Source: an uncultured Bacteroidales bacterium (lineage in GTDB: Bacteria > Bacteroidota > Bacteroidia > Bacteroidales > ML635J-15). From it: 9,310 nucleotides of DNA. The stretch covers positions 1 through 9,310 of the forward strand of contig CALDKB010000033.1 in assembly GCA_937899245.1 (NCBI GenBank), read 5' to 3'. The position numbers and the translations under genes are program-made. The notes below the pieces were generated by a model. That model was given only the letters and a program-made list of their open reading frames with translations, was not told where the DNA came from and did not search any database. Below are positions 1 to 6,629 of the stretch, piece after piece (within the stretch, counting starts at the first letter, position 1; the number at the start of each line of letters is the position of its first letter).

Positions 1-55
1 GGACTTCGGCAGGAACTGGTGAAACGGCATAAATTTGTTAAAAATAGAAGTCCCC
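1..55. repeat. 55-bp direct repeat, copy A, with 7-bp inverted ends
   Basis: This unit recurs at 3712-3765. Bases 12-55 are identical to 3722-3765 (44/44), and the first 10-11 bases differ by a one-base indel and a substitution. Each unit starts GGACTTC and ends GAAGTCC(CC), which are inverse complements, so it could fold back or be a small terminal-inverted-repeat element. Similarity stops sharply after TCCCC. The unit ends 14 bases before the MBOAT start codon. One frame reads through it as a basic peptide (ELVKRHKFVKNRSP) and stops at 61-63, so it could also be the tail of an upstream gene. The window edge hides what lies to the left. Confidence 0.8.
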
Positions 56-69
56 GTAAATAGAACACC

Positions 70-366
70 ATGCTTTTCAACTCAATAGAATTTCTTATCT
101 TTTTGCCGGTAGTATTTCTGCTCTACTGGTTTGTTTTTGATAGGTTTATCAGTAAGTCGAAATGGCAGTTGCGTTTGCAGAATGCATTTGTTGTTATTTC
201 AAGCTATGTGTTCTATGGCTGGTGGGACTGGCGTTTCCTACTATTAATTGCATTTACATCGCTTTGCTCGTGGGGCAGCGGAATGCTGATGCAAAAGGCT
301 GATTTGCAAAGTGTTAATGGGGGCAATCTATTGAGAACCAACAAGTTGCAAAAAAGAGAAAACTAA
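70..366 (+). CDS. MBOAT O-acyltransferase, N-terminal piece (frameshifted gene)
   Basis: This is the first part of a membrane-bound O-acyltransferase of the AlgI/DltB type; the rest continues at 402-1568 in another frame. It begins MLFNSIEFLIFLPVVFLLYW, the usual start of this family, with a first membrane segment at about residues 6-24. The FYGWWDWRFLLLIAF stretch at about residues 48-62 is the next conserved family segment. True family sequence runs to about residue 85, at the G5 tract 319-323; the last 13 or so residues are out of frame. One extra G there would give VNGGQSIENQQVAKKRKL and join both pieces into a 499-residue protein, within the family's normal length. As written the product is truncated. 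A sequencing or assembly error, or tract-length variation, is possible. Confidence 0.85.
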   Translation: MLFNSIEFLIFLPVVFLLYWFVFDRFISKSKWQLRLQNAFVVISSYVFYGWWDWRFLLLIAFTSLCSWGSGMLMQKADLQSVNGGNLLRTNKLQKREN

Positions 367-401
367 TAACTGCATCAAACATTGTCCTTAACCTTGCCAT
401 T

Positions 402-1568
402 TTGGCAACTTTCAAGTATTACGATTTCTTTGTAACCGAATTTGCAAAACTTTTCCACATTTCCGCCGACGGTATTTTGCTGAATGTCATTTTACCGGTT
501 GGCATTTCGTTCTACACTTTCCAAGCATTAAGCTACTCGATAGATGTATATCGTCGTAAGATTGAGCCGACAAAAGACATTATTGCATTCTTTGCTTTCA
601 TATCGTTTTTCCCGCAACTGGTTGCAGGACCAATCGAGAGGGCGACAAACTTATTGCCACAGTTTCTAAAGAAGCGCGAGTTCGACTATGCAACCGCGGT
701 TGACGGATGCCGGCAGATATTGTGGGGTTTGTTCAAGAAGATTGTCGTGGCTGATAATTGCGCTGTGGTTGTCAACGAGATATTTGCCGACTATGCAAAC
801 ATGCCTGCAAGTCTGCTATTGGTTGGTGCTTTGTTTTTCACTTTCCAGATATATGGAGACTTTTCTGGCTATTCCGACATTGCCATAGGAACGGCAAAGC
901 TGTTTGGCGTAAAGTTGATGCGCAATTTCAATGTGCCGTATTTTAGCCGTGACATTGCCGAATTTTGGCGCAGGTGGCATATTTCGCTAAACACATGGTT
1001 TCGCGACTATGTATATATTCCGCTTGGTGGCAGTCGTACAACCAAGGCAAAGATTGTAAGAAATACTTTTGTGATTTTCCTGCTCAGTGGACTTTGGCAC
1101 GGAGCCAACTGGACATTCATTGCGTGGGGTGCTTACCACGCATTGTTGTTTTTGCCGCTCATACTCTTGGGCAAGAACCGCAAATATACCGGTACTATTG
1201 CCGAAGGCAAGTTTTTGCCAAGTTTTAAAGAACTATGTATGATGCTGTTGACATTTGCGCTTGTAGTAATCGGGTGGATTTTCTTCCGTGCCGAAACCAT
1301 AGGCGATGCAGGGCATTATATAGCGTCTTTGTTCAGTCCAGAGATATGGAGAGCATCCTATAGATTCTTCTTGCGACCTAGAACCTATGTAGGTTGGTTT
1401 GTAGTGATAATGTTGGTGGTGGAATGGTTGCAGAGGGATAAGGAACATGGACTGGAAATTGCTAAAATGAAATATTCTTGGTTGAGAATATTGATTTATT
1501 ATGCGATAATTGTTATGATGTTTTTGTTTTCTGGAGAGACAGAAACTTTCATTTATTTTCAATTTTAG
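402..1568 (+). CDS. MBOAT O-acyltransferase, main catalytic part (AlgI/DltB-like)
   Basis: This is the catalytic body of the acyltransferase begun at 70. Family members are multi-pass inner-membrane proteins that move an acyl group, usually acetyl, across the membrane onto a surface polysaccharide or other polymer. Visible landmarks, in residues of this reading frame, are GPIER (76-80), DFSGYSDIAIG (153-163), FWRRWHISLNTWFRDYVYIPLGG (188-210, split by the active-site loop) and SGLWHGANW (229-237), whose His233 matches the family's catalytic histidine. It ends in the hydrophobic FIYFQF typical of the family. The ATG at 402 is probably not a true start, because family sequence extends upstream in this frame to about 324. 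The SGNH-like partner begins 3 bases after the stop. The acceptor substrate cannot be read from sequence. Confidence 0.92.
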   Translation: MATFKYYDFFVTEFAKLFHISADGILLNVILPVGISFYTFQALSYSIDVYRRKIEPTKDIIAFFAFISFFPQLVAGPIERATNLLPQFLKKREFDYATAVDGCRQILWGLFKKIVVADNCAVVVNEIFADYANMPASLLLVGALFFTFQIYGDFSGYSDIAIGTAKLFGVKLMRNFNVPYFSRDIAEFWRRWHISLNTWFRDYVYIPLGGSRTTKAKIVRNTFVIFLLSGLWHGANWTFIAWGAYHALLFLPLILLGKNRKYTGTIAEGKFLPSFKELCMMLLTFALVVIGWIFFRAETIGDAGHYIASLFSPEIWRASYRFFLRPRTYVGWFVVIMLVVEWLQRDKEHGLEIAKMKYSWLRILIYYAIIVMMFLFSGETETFIYFQF

Positions 1569-1571
1569 GCG

Positions 1572-2504
1572 ATGAAAAGATTTTTGATAAGAATATTTTT
1601 AATAATTGCTATACCTATAATATCATGTACATTGTGTTGTGAATATTGTATTAGGCAAATACCAAATGATTACGCATACAAAAATATATGGATGACAAAT
1701 AATATAGAGAAAGTAAGAATTCTATGTTTAGGAAGTTCTCATAGTTATTATGGCATAGAACCAAGTTTATTTTCTAAAAGTGCATTCAATGCATCACATG
1801 TTTCTCAAAGTATAAAATATGATCATTTTATTTTTACAAAATTCTACGATAAAATGGATTCATTACAAGTGCTAATTTTACCAATATCTTACTTCTCATT
1901 GACAAGTAATGGACCTGAAGGAGGAATTGAGGATTGGAGGGCAAAGTTTTATTCTATTTATTATAATTGTGATTATCACAGATTTGAGCCTAAATATAAT
2001 TTAGAAGTGTGGAATGGACTACATTTAGATGAAATTATAGATTTTGTTTTAAAAGGAAAGACTCGATTGAAATGCAACGATTTGGGAAGAGGAACTAGTT
2101 ATAAATTGGAAAGTCGTGATAATGATTGGAAACAATCAGGAATAGCTGCAGCCGAAAGACATACAAAAAATGAAATTAACGATGAGATTGTTTGTAATAA
2201 CATTGACTATGCAGAAGATATTATAAAGATGTGTGCTTCGAGAAAAGCAAAAGTAATTATATTGACAACTCCAACATACAAAACCTATAGAAATAACCTT
2301 GATTCTTTGCAATTGAATATTATGACAGAAAATTCTGAAATGCTAGAGAGAAAATACGACAATGTATTATACATTAATATGCTTGATGATAGTAGGTTTG
2401 TTGATGATGATTTTTTTGATGCAGACCACTTAAATGAATATGGAGCCGCAAAGCTGACAATGATATTAAACCATGCCATTGATTCTATGAAATTATTAGA
2501 ATAA
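1572..2504 (+). CDS. SGNH-hydrolase-like accessory protein (AlgJ/DltD-like role)
   Basis: A 310-residue protein with a single N-terminal hydrophobic segment (about residues 4-23), so probably membrane-anchored with a periplasmic domain. The SGNH-type motifs are visible: GSSHSYYGI (54-62), where Ser56 takes the nucleophile region of the usual GDS/GSSH block, and DADHLNEYGA (283-292), which supplies the C-terminal Asp-x-x-His. A protein of this kind is encoded directly after MBOAT genes in many bacteria and is thought to finish acyl transfer to the exported polymer. The 3-base gap from the MBOAT stop indicates co-transcription. Its base composition is far more A/T-rich than the MBOAT body: 11 G/C in 1801-1860 against 27 in 901-960. 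This suggests a different origin for the two partners. The acceptor is unknown. Confidence 0.8.
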   Translation: MKRFLIRIFLIIAIPIISCTLCCEYCIRQIPNDYAYKNIWMTNNIEKVRILCLGSSHSYYGIEPSLFSKSAFNASHVSQSIKYDHFIFTKFYDKMDSLQVLILPISYFSLTSNGPEGGIEDWRAKFYSIYYNCDYHRFEPKYNLEVWNGLHLDEIIDFVLKGKTRLKCNDLGRGTSYKLESRDNDWKQSGIAAAERHTKNEINDEIVCNNIDYAEDIIKMCASRKAKVIILTTPTYKTYRNNLDSLQLNIMTENSEMLERKYDNVLYINMLDDSRFVDDDFFDADHLNEYGAAKLTMILNHAIDSMKLLE

Positions 2505-2610
2505 TCATTGTATTATAAAGGGATTTCCTATTTTTTTTGCCATATTTCCTCACTACCCAAATTTTGCAAATCACTGCAATATATATAATTGCAAGTATAT
2601 GGTTTTGCTT

Positions 2611-2641
2611 TTTGCTTTCTGGCAGATAATTTGTATCTTTG
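2611..2641 (+). promoter_or_regulatory. Bacteroidetes-type promoter (-33 TTTG, -7 TATCTTTG)
   Basis: TTTG at 2611-2614 and TATCTTTG at 2634-2641 match the Bacteroidetes primary-sigma consensus (TTTG, then TAnnTTTG) with a 19-base spacer, the standard distance. Transcription should start a few bases after 2645, giving a leader of roughly 20-25 bases before the ATG at 2670. This is the best promoter in the window, and it drives what is now a broken reading frame. Confidence 0.75.
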
Positions 2642-2669
2642 CAAGATAATAGTTCGAAATTTTATCGAC

Positions 2670-3117
2670 ATGAAAGCAACATACCTTATAATATTATTAC
2701 CATTTATGCTGATTGCTTCGTTGGGTTATGGTATGCGCCGTATTATGGAAAGTTACGACAGGTCGTGTTTTACTTTTATGGAACACTTCACACGGATTAC
2801 CATACCGTTATATGCGCAGACCACCCAAGCTACCACCCAAGTTACCCCCCAAGTTACCCCCCAAGCTACCCCCCAAAACTCTTCATGTAGTTTCACCTCA
2901 AGTTGAGAGTCTTTTAATTGTACTAAAAAAGGATGAATTGACTAGGCAGGAGATAATGAAAATGCTGAATATTAGCAATTTGAAATATTTTAAAACAGAT
3001 TTCTTGCAGCCTGCTTTGCGTGATGGTTTAATTGAGTTTGTTTATCCCGACAAACCAAACCATCCGAGACAAAAGTATCGTAGAGTAAAAAATAAACGAA
3101 AGGGGATTTCTAATTAA
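2670..3117 (+). pseudogene. Chimeric, frameshifted remnant of an AlbA_2/ATP-binding-type protein C-terminus
   Basis: From ATG 2670 the frame begins MKATYLIILLPFMLIASL, which resembles a signal peptide. It then passes directly into GYGMRRIMESYDR and RITIPL, which resemble the end of the ATP-binding region of Bacteroidetes 'AlbA_2 / ATP-binding' regulators. A TTQ/TPQ repeat tract (2820-2876) follows, also characteristic of those proteins. The winged-helix-like tail (ESLLIVLKKDELTRQEIMKM, then LKPALxxGLIE-like LQPALRDGLIEFVYPDKP, then RQKYR) continues only in the +1 frame, stopping at 3117. The frame is lost around the C6/A4 run at 2869-2878; one A fewer would join Gln-Thr-Leu-His. The main N-terminal domains, normally several hundred residues, are absent. 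The signal-like start is not normal for this cytoplasmic family and points to a recombination junction at about 2720. It is probably non-functional. Confidence 0.75.
2820..2876 (+). repeat. 12-bp tandem repeat (about 4.75 units) encoding T(T/P)Q(A/V)
   Basis: Units are 2820-2831, 2832-2843, 2844-2855 and 2856-2867, with a partial unit at 2868-2876. They encode TTQA, TTQV, TPQV, TPQA and TPQ. Because the unit is 12 bases, gain or loss of whole units keeps the frame. The three C6 tracts inside it (2845-2850, 2857-2862, 2869-2874) would break the frame if they slipped. All three forward frames are open across the repeat. Confidence 0.9.
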
Positions 3118-3267
3118 ATCTCATTGATACATAACTTGTTATCCTGCAAAAAAGTCCTAAAAATGCAATTAAAAATACGTTTTCTGCTATTGCAGTGAGA
3201 ATGTGAAAAAAATCAGTTATTTCTTTGTTGTTCAGAGAATTGATTACTATCTTAGCATCAAAAATAG

Positions 3268-3588
3268 AATCATAGTTACAAGATAAAACAGAATCTGTTC
3301 GACAAACTTTTTGATGACTTCTACAAATTTCTGGAGGCGAAGCAACTGATTATGAATGAAGGCGTTATAATAGACGGCAGTTCCGTTGAAGTTCCCCGTC
3401 AGAGAAACACCCGTGAAGAAAACAAGGCCATCAGGAAGAGGCACGTTTTCGCTTTCTGCGAGCAGAGCATGAACGGAATGTTCAGCAGGGCAGTCGGTCT
3501 TGTCCGAAATATGGCGTTATACACACTGACAAACCTTGTTTACAACATGAACAGATTTGAACAGATAATGCGGCTCGGCATGAATTAA
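3268..3588 (+). pseudogene. IS5-type transposase remnant with internal deletion
   Basis: The frame is open from 3268. It reads LFDKLFDDFYKFLEAKQLI, then GVIIDGSSVEVPRQRNTREE, as in Bacteroidetes IS5-family DDE transposases, where IIDG carries a catalytic Asp. At EENKAI the sequence jumps to RKRHVFAFCEQSMNGMFSRA and YTLTNLVYNMNRFEQIMRLG, the normal C-terminus of the same family. The intervening catalytic core, expected to be well over 100 residues, is missing, as is the N-terminal third. The deletion kept the frame, so a 78-residue open frame from ATG 3352 survives, but it cannot be an active transposase. I could not identify intact terminal inverted repeats around it. Confidence 0.82.
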
Positions 3589-3673
3589 AAAGTGTAATGC
3601 ATTATTATCCCCACCCTCAAAAAAAATATTCAAAAAAGGTAGGTAAAATGTAAAAAATATGATAGAAATAATT

Positions 3674-3681
3674 TAAATTTG
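3674..3681 (+). promoter_or_regulatory. Possible -7 promoter box (TAAATTTG)
   Basis: TAAATTTG followed by C matches the Bacteroidetes -7 consensus TAnnTTTG. No good TTTG lies 19-21 bases upstream, so the match is partial. If used, transcription would start just before the second 55-bp repeat and could serve the T9SS cargo genes downstream. Confidence 0.3.
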
Positions 3682-3711
3682 CAGTGTCGTTATCTTTAGA
3701 TTCTGTTTAAC

Positions 3712-3765
3712 GGACTTCGCTGGAACTGGTGAAACGGCATAAATTTGTTAAAAATAGAAGTCCCC
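3712..3765. repeat. 55-bp direct repeat, copy B (54 bp)
   Basis: Second copy of the unit at 1-55, in the same orientation and one base shorter near its left end (TTCGCTGG instead of TTCGGCAGG). It has the same GGACTTC / GAAGTCC inverted ends. Immediately after TCCCC the sequence becomes coding-like for a secreted-protein fragment, so the right edge of the repeat coincides with the break point of that gene. The TAAATTTG inside the unit (3740-3747; 30-37 in copy A) also fits the Bacteroidetes -7 box. Confidence 0.8.
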
Positions 3766-3947
3766 TAATAAATTCAGGCGGAGAGTTAAAGGTTGATGGA
3801 GGCAAAATAGAAAATGCAAATATAAAAGCACTTAATGGTGGCAGCATAGTTATGATAAACAATGGAATCATCAATATTTGCCAACACGGGGAGTTTTGTA
3901 TAGCCCCGGGTGCAACTTACGAGAATCAATATGGTGTTATAGAATAA
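3729..3947 (+). pseudogene. C-terminal fragment of a repetitive, probably beta-helical secreted protein
   Basis: The open frame could start at GTG 3729, inside repeat copy B, but only the part after 3765 looks like protein sequence of this kind. It shows short Gly/Asn-rich turns such as GGELKVDGGKIENANIKALN, then GGSIVMINNGIINI and FCIAPGATYENQYGVIE. This pattern of alternating hydrophobic strands and GG or NG turns is common near the end of long repetitive surface proteins in T9SS-bearing Bacteroidales. There is no signal peptide and no proper N-terminus. The piece was most likely cut off by recombination at the repeat edge. The next gene starts 12 bases after the stop. I do not recognise a specific family. 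Confidence 0.55.
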
Positions 3948-3959
3948 AAAGGTTATATT

Positions 3960-4901
3960 ATGAAGAAAAATGTTTTGATATTTTTAGTAGCCATAGTGGC
4001 AAACGCCTATGGACAATCTGATTTTCCAATATCCAATGCTATATGGAATGTAGATAAAATCGATGCCGATGGACCTTATGAACATACGCTATATGCAACT
4101 GTTGGTGATACATTGATAAATGATACTGCGTATTCGATATTGTCAATTATTAATGATACTGTTATTGGTGACGAAATGCCAGACACTCATCTTGTAGGAT
4201 ATATTAGGAATGAAGGGGAGAAAGTGTTGTTGAGATGTGATGGGGCGGAAATAACCCTCTATGATTTCTCTAAAACAGTAGGAGATACAATATGGCACAA
4301 TGGATATTTTATCTCCTTTTTTCAAAACGAAACACATTATGGTTTAGATGAAGAACATTTTAAATACATAAGTATTATAAATAACAGATATGTTGAAGAC
4401 GGGATGGAAAAATACGAGGTATCAATAGGTAATTATGATGATGAGTATGGTTTTGATGAACTTCACGGAGATATTTGGATTCGAGGTGTAGGAAGCATGC
4501 GTGGCTTGATAAGGCACCTTTGGTATCCGCCAATGTCAGAAATGGATAGATATTATGACAATACTCTAACATGCCTTAAACATAATGGTCTTGTAAAGTA
4601 TTTCAACGATCCACGATGTTCAAGATGCTTCTGCTGGTATGACACATCGGAAATATCAAATGAAAATGCAGACGAAAGCATAAATGTTTATCCTAACCCT
4701 GCTTGCAATTCTATAGCAATAGATATTGAAAAAGAATATACGGATTTGACGGTTGAAATAATCGATGAAACGGGCAGAGTTGTTTACAGTAGAAACGACC
4801 TTGAAAATCCTATTTCGCTTGACAATTTCGTTACTGGAATTTATTTTGTACGCTTGCAGGTTGATGGCGGTGTTACTACTAAAAAAATTGTTGTGGAATA
4901 A
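3960..4901 (+). CDS. T9SS-secreted surface protein, paralogue 1 (type A sorting domain)
   Basis: 313 residues. The signal peptide MKKNVLIFLVAIVANAYG is followed by Gln19. The core carries the pattern shared by the three paralogues: DTLINDTAYSIL, GYIRNEGEKVLL, a YDFSKTVGDT block, then IWIRGVGSMRGLI, and a Cys-containing segment (TCLKHNGLV with CSRCFCW). Residues 243-313 are a T9SS type A sorting domain with VYPNP at the start, EIIDETGRVVY in the middle, GIYFVRLQVDG and a TTKKIVVE end. This domain directs passage through the outer membrane by the Por secretion machinery and is normally removed at the cell surface. Neither the binding partner nor any activity of the core is known to me. It has the most divergent core of the three. 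Confidence 0.88.
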   Translation: MKKNVLIFLVAIVANAYGQSDFPISNAIWNVDKIDADGPYEHTLYATVGDTLINDTAYSILSIINDTVIGDEMPDTHLVGYIRNEGEKVLLRCDGAEITLYDFSKTVGDTIWHNGYFISFFQNETHYGLDEEHFKYISIINNRYVEDGMEKYEVSIGNYDDEYGFDELHGDIWIRGVGSMRGLIRHLWYPPMSEMDRYYDNTLTCLKHNGLVKYFNDPRCSRCFCWYDTSEISNENADESINVYPNPACNSIAIDIEKEYTDLTVEIIDETGRVVYSRNDLENPISLDNFVTGIYFVRLQVDGGVTTKKIVVE

Positions 4902-4917
4902 ATAGAACTGGAGCAAA

Positions 4918-5031
4918 ATGAAAACTACGGCTTCATTTAATGCTTCTGAACTTCCAGCAGGAATGTACATATATTCGTTGATTGTGGATGGAAGAGAGAT
5001 TGATAGCAAGAGGATGATTTTGACTAAATAA
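4918..5031 (+). pseudogene. Orphan T9SS sorting-domain end
   Basis: A 37-residue frame from ATG 4918 reads FNASELPAGMYIYSLIVDGR, then DSKRMILTK and stop. This is the final half of a T9SS type A sorting domain of a different subtype from its neighbours (MYIYSLIVDG...RMILTK against IYFVRLQVDG...KKIVVE). It has no signal peptide or passenger, and an in-frame stop (TAG) lies at 4903. It is therefore the 3' end of a lost gene, sitting between two complete cargo genes. Confidence 0.7.
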
Positions 5032-5045
5032 TAGGAGATTCCAAT

Positions 5046-5900
5046 ATGAAAAGAATATTTTTAATTTCATTTCTCATAATGTTGTGTACGGTTTCGTTTG
5101 CACAATTGAGATATTTTTTCCCCGATTCGAATGGCTGTTTTTCGGTTAGCGAATACAAGTATTGGTTCAATGGTGATACCATAATAAACGGATTGAAATA
5201 CAAGGCTGTTTATATGCAATATATGGATTCTGTTCCAAATATTGACAGGGCAAACTATTATGCTGCCGTACGAGAAGATACGCTTGCAGAGAAGGTGTAT
5301 TGTTTTCAGGCAGAAGATACTGTGGAAAGATTATTGTACGATTTTTCTTTAACCGAAGGTGATGAGGCTTTAGTTTACAACTATTGGCCTTGGATGGAGG
5401 AACGCCAAGTAATTGTGGAAGATGTAGATTCGATACTTGTAAATGGCAGTTACAGGAAACGCATTGTGTTAATGGAGGATTGTGCCGATATTGTATGGTG
5501 GATAGAGGGTATTGGCAGTACACTGGGTACATTTGAACCTGCTCCTTATTGTATAGTTGATGGCGGTTCAATCCTTTTGCTATGTGTCCACATAGATGGA
5601 GAATTGATATATCAATATTATCCTGAGTGTTATTATTATGATACAACTACAGCCGAAAGATACGATATGGAACCCGTAAGCATTTATCCGACAGTTACCA
5701 ATGATATTTTGAATATTGAGCATTCTAATGTTTTTGATGATGGATGCAAATATTCCATATACAATATCTTGGGCAAGCAAGTTGCAGATGGCAAGTTGGA
5801 TTCGGCTACGATAAGTGTTACTGACTTGGAATGCGGTATGTATATGATTGTCATATATAAATCCGATAAGGTTTATAGCAGTAGGTTTGTAAAGAAATAA
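5046..5900 (+). CDS. T9SS-secreted surface protein, paralogue 2 (type A sorting domain)
   Basis: 284 residues. The signal peptide MKRIFLISFLIMLCTVSFA is followed by Gln20. The core matches paralogue 3 block for block: GDTIINGLKYKAVY, then YYAAVREDTLAEKVYCF, LLYDFSLTEGDE, EDVDSILVNGSYRKRIVLM, WWIEGIGSTLG, and LLCVHIDGELIYQ with a second Cys in PECYYYD. The sorting domain spans residues 213-284 and starts IYPTVTND, with the usual Pro-Asn-Pro reduced to Pro-Thr; it continues YSIYNILGKQV, GMYMIVIYKS and SRFVKK. The protein should be exported to the cell surface. Its core belongs to a common Bacteroidales family with no function known to me. The next gene begins 5 bases after the stop, suggesting one transcript. 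Confidence 0.9.
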   Translation: MKRIFLISFLIMLCTVSFAQLRYFFPDSNGCFSVSEYKYWFNGDTIINGLKYKAVYMQYMDSVPNIDRANYYAAVREDTLAEKVYCFQAEDTVERLLYDFSLTEGDEALVYNYWPWMEERQVIVEDVDSILVNGSYRKRIVLMEDCADIVWWIEGIGSTLGTFEPAPYCIVDGGSILLLCVHIDGELIYQYYPECYYYDTTTAERYDMEPVSIYPTVTNDILNIEHSNVFDDGCKYSIYNILGKQVADGKLDSATISVTDLECGMYMIVIYKSDKVYSSRFVKK

Positions 5901-5905
5901 GACTT

Positions 5906-6394
5906 ATGAAAAGAATTGTTTTTTGCTTGTTATTCGTATGCAGTTGTATGCTCGCATATACGCAATATATTGTATCTCCTGAAGATTTGTTAATTGATGA
6001 TGTTATCCCCAGTGGTATATCTCAGGGTAAAGTTAGGTACAGTAGCGACTATAATTTTTATAATAACTTGAACACTTGGATTCCATACTGCAATTCGGAA
6101 CCATTGAAAAATCCACCTATCACATATATAGAAATTTCGTTTCATGTTTTTCTTGATGGCAATGGCGGAAACAATCAATATACTGATACGCAACAAGGAA
6201 GAGAACGGCTTATTTCTCTCCTAAATCATGTGAATAATATATATTCTGGTAATTGGGGACCGTCCGACCCTGTTGCTGGCGTTGTAGAATTGCCTAATCG
6301 AGATACGAGAATAAGGTTTACTTTGGGAGATGACAATGAAAGAATATATTTCTACAATAATGCTAATGTTCATATTCAATATTACAGGATTTAA
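5906..6394 (+). pseudogene. N-terminal part of a larger secreted protein, truncated
   Basis: 162 residues with a signal peptide (MKRIVFCLLFVCSCMLAYT, then Gln20), starting 5 bases after the previous stop. The mature part includes PITYIEISFHVFLDGNGGNN, ERLISLLNHVNNIYSG, and DTRIRFTLGDDNERIYFYNN. This style resembles the N-terminal region of multidomain secreted Bacteroidetes proteins, including M43-type metalloproteases (VVFHV / RIxFxL), but no HExxH motif remains, so enzyme identity is only a guess. The frame ends abruptly. Sorting-domain sequence resumes in another frame from about 6370 to 6621. The simplest reading is one gene that lost its middle and its frame. It could still be expressed as a small periplasmic protein without a sorting signal. 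Confidence 0.6.
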
Positions 6395-6621
6395 CTGGAA
6401 CAGCCATAAATATTTCATATTCACTTAAAGTTGACGGAACCCTATCTATTATAATATGTGATACTTTGGGGAATAAAGTAAAAACAATTTTTTTGCAAAA
6501 CACTTGCAAATCTGGCGATTATATTCAGACATTACCACTGTCTGATTTTGAACAAGGAACATATCTTATTAAAATTATTTTTAATGGATACGAACAAACT
6601 GAAAAATTAACAATAAAATAG
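6370..6621 (+). pseudogene. Orphan T9SS sorting domain, probably the 3' end of the gene at 5906
   Basis: The frame ending in TAG at 6619-6621 reads GTAINISYSLKVDGTLSIII, then CDTLGNKVKTIF, SGDYIQTLPLSDFEQGTYLI and EKLTIK. This is a full-length type A sorting domain (strand pattern, DTLGN turn, GTYLIKI, Lys-rich end) with no start codon or signal peptide of its own. It overlaps the end of the 5906 frame by about 25 bases, in a different frame. This fits a deletion in which the join fell out of register. Confidence 0.7.
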
Positions 6622-6629
6622 AATAAAAT

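Noticed and set aside
1..55. Integron attC-like or tRNA-like element
   Set aside because: Copy B is preceded by GTTTAAC and has inverted ends, but no matching GTTAAAC follows either copy. The GGAACTGGT motif recalls a tRNA D-arm, but there is no acceptor stem, T-arm or CCA end.
2519..2538. Rho-independent terminator after the SGNH gene
   Set aside because: There is a T8 run at 2531-2538, but the preceding stem is only about 3 base pairs (AGG/CCT), too weak to call.
3247..3444. Minus-strand open frame over the transposase remnant
   Set aside because: The + strand carries clear IS5-type transposase sequence over the same bases.
5167..5646. 159-residue minus-strand open frame
   Set aside because: It is fully antisense to a well-supported T9SS cargo gene, with no recognisable protein features; a shadow frame.
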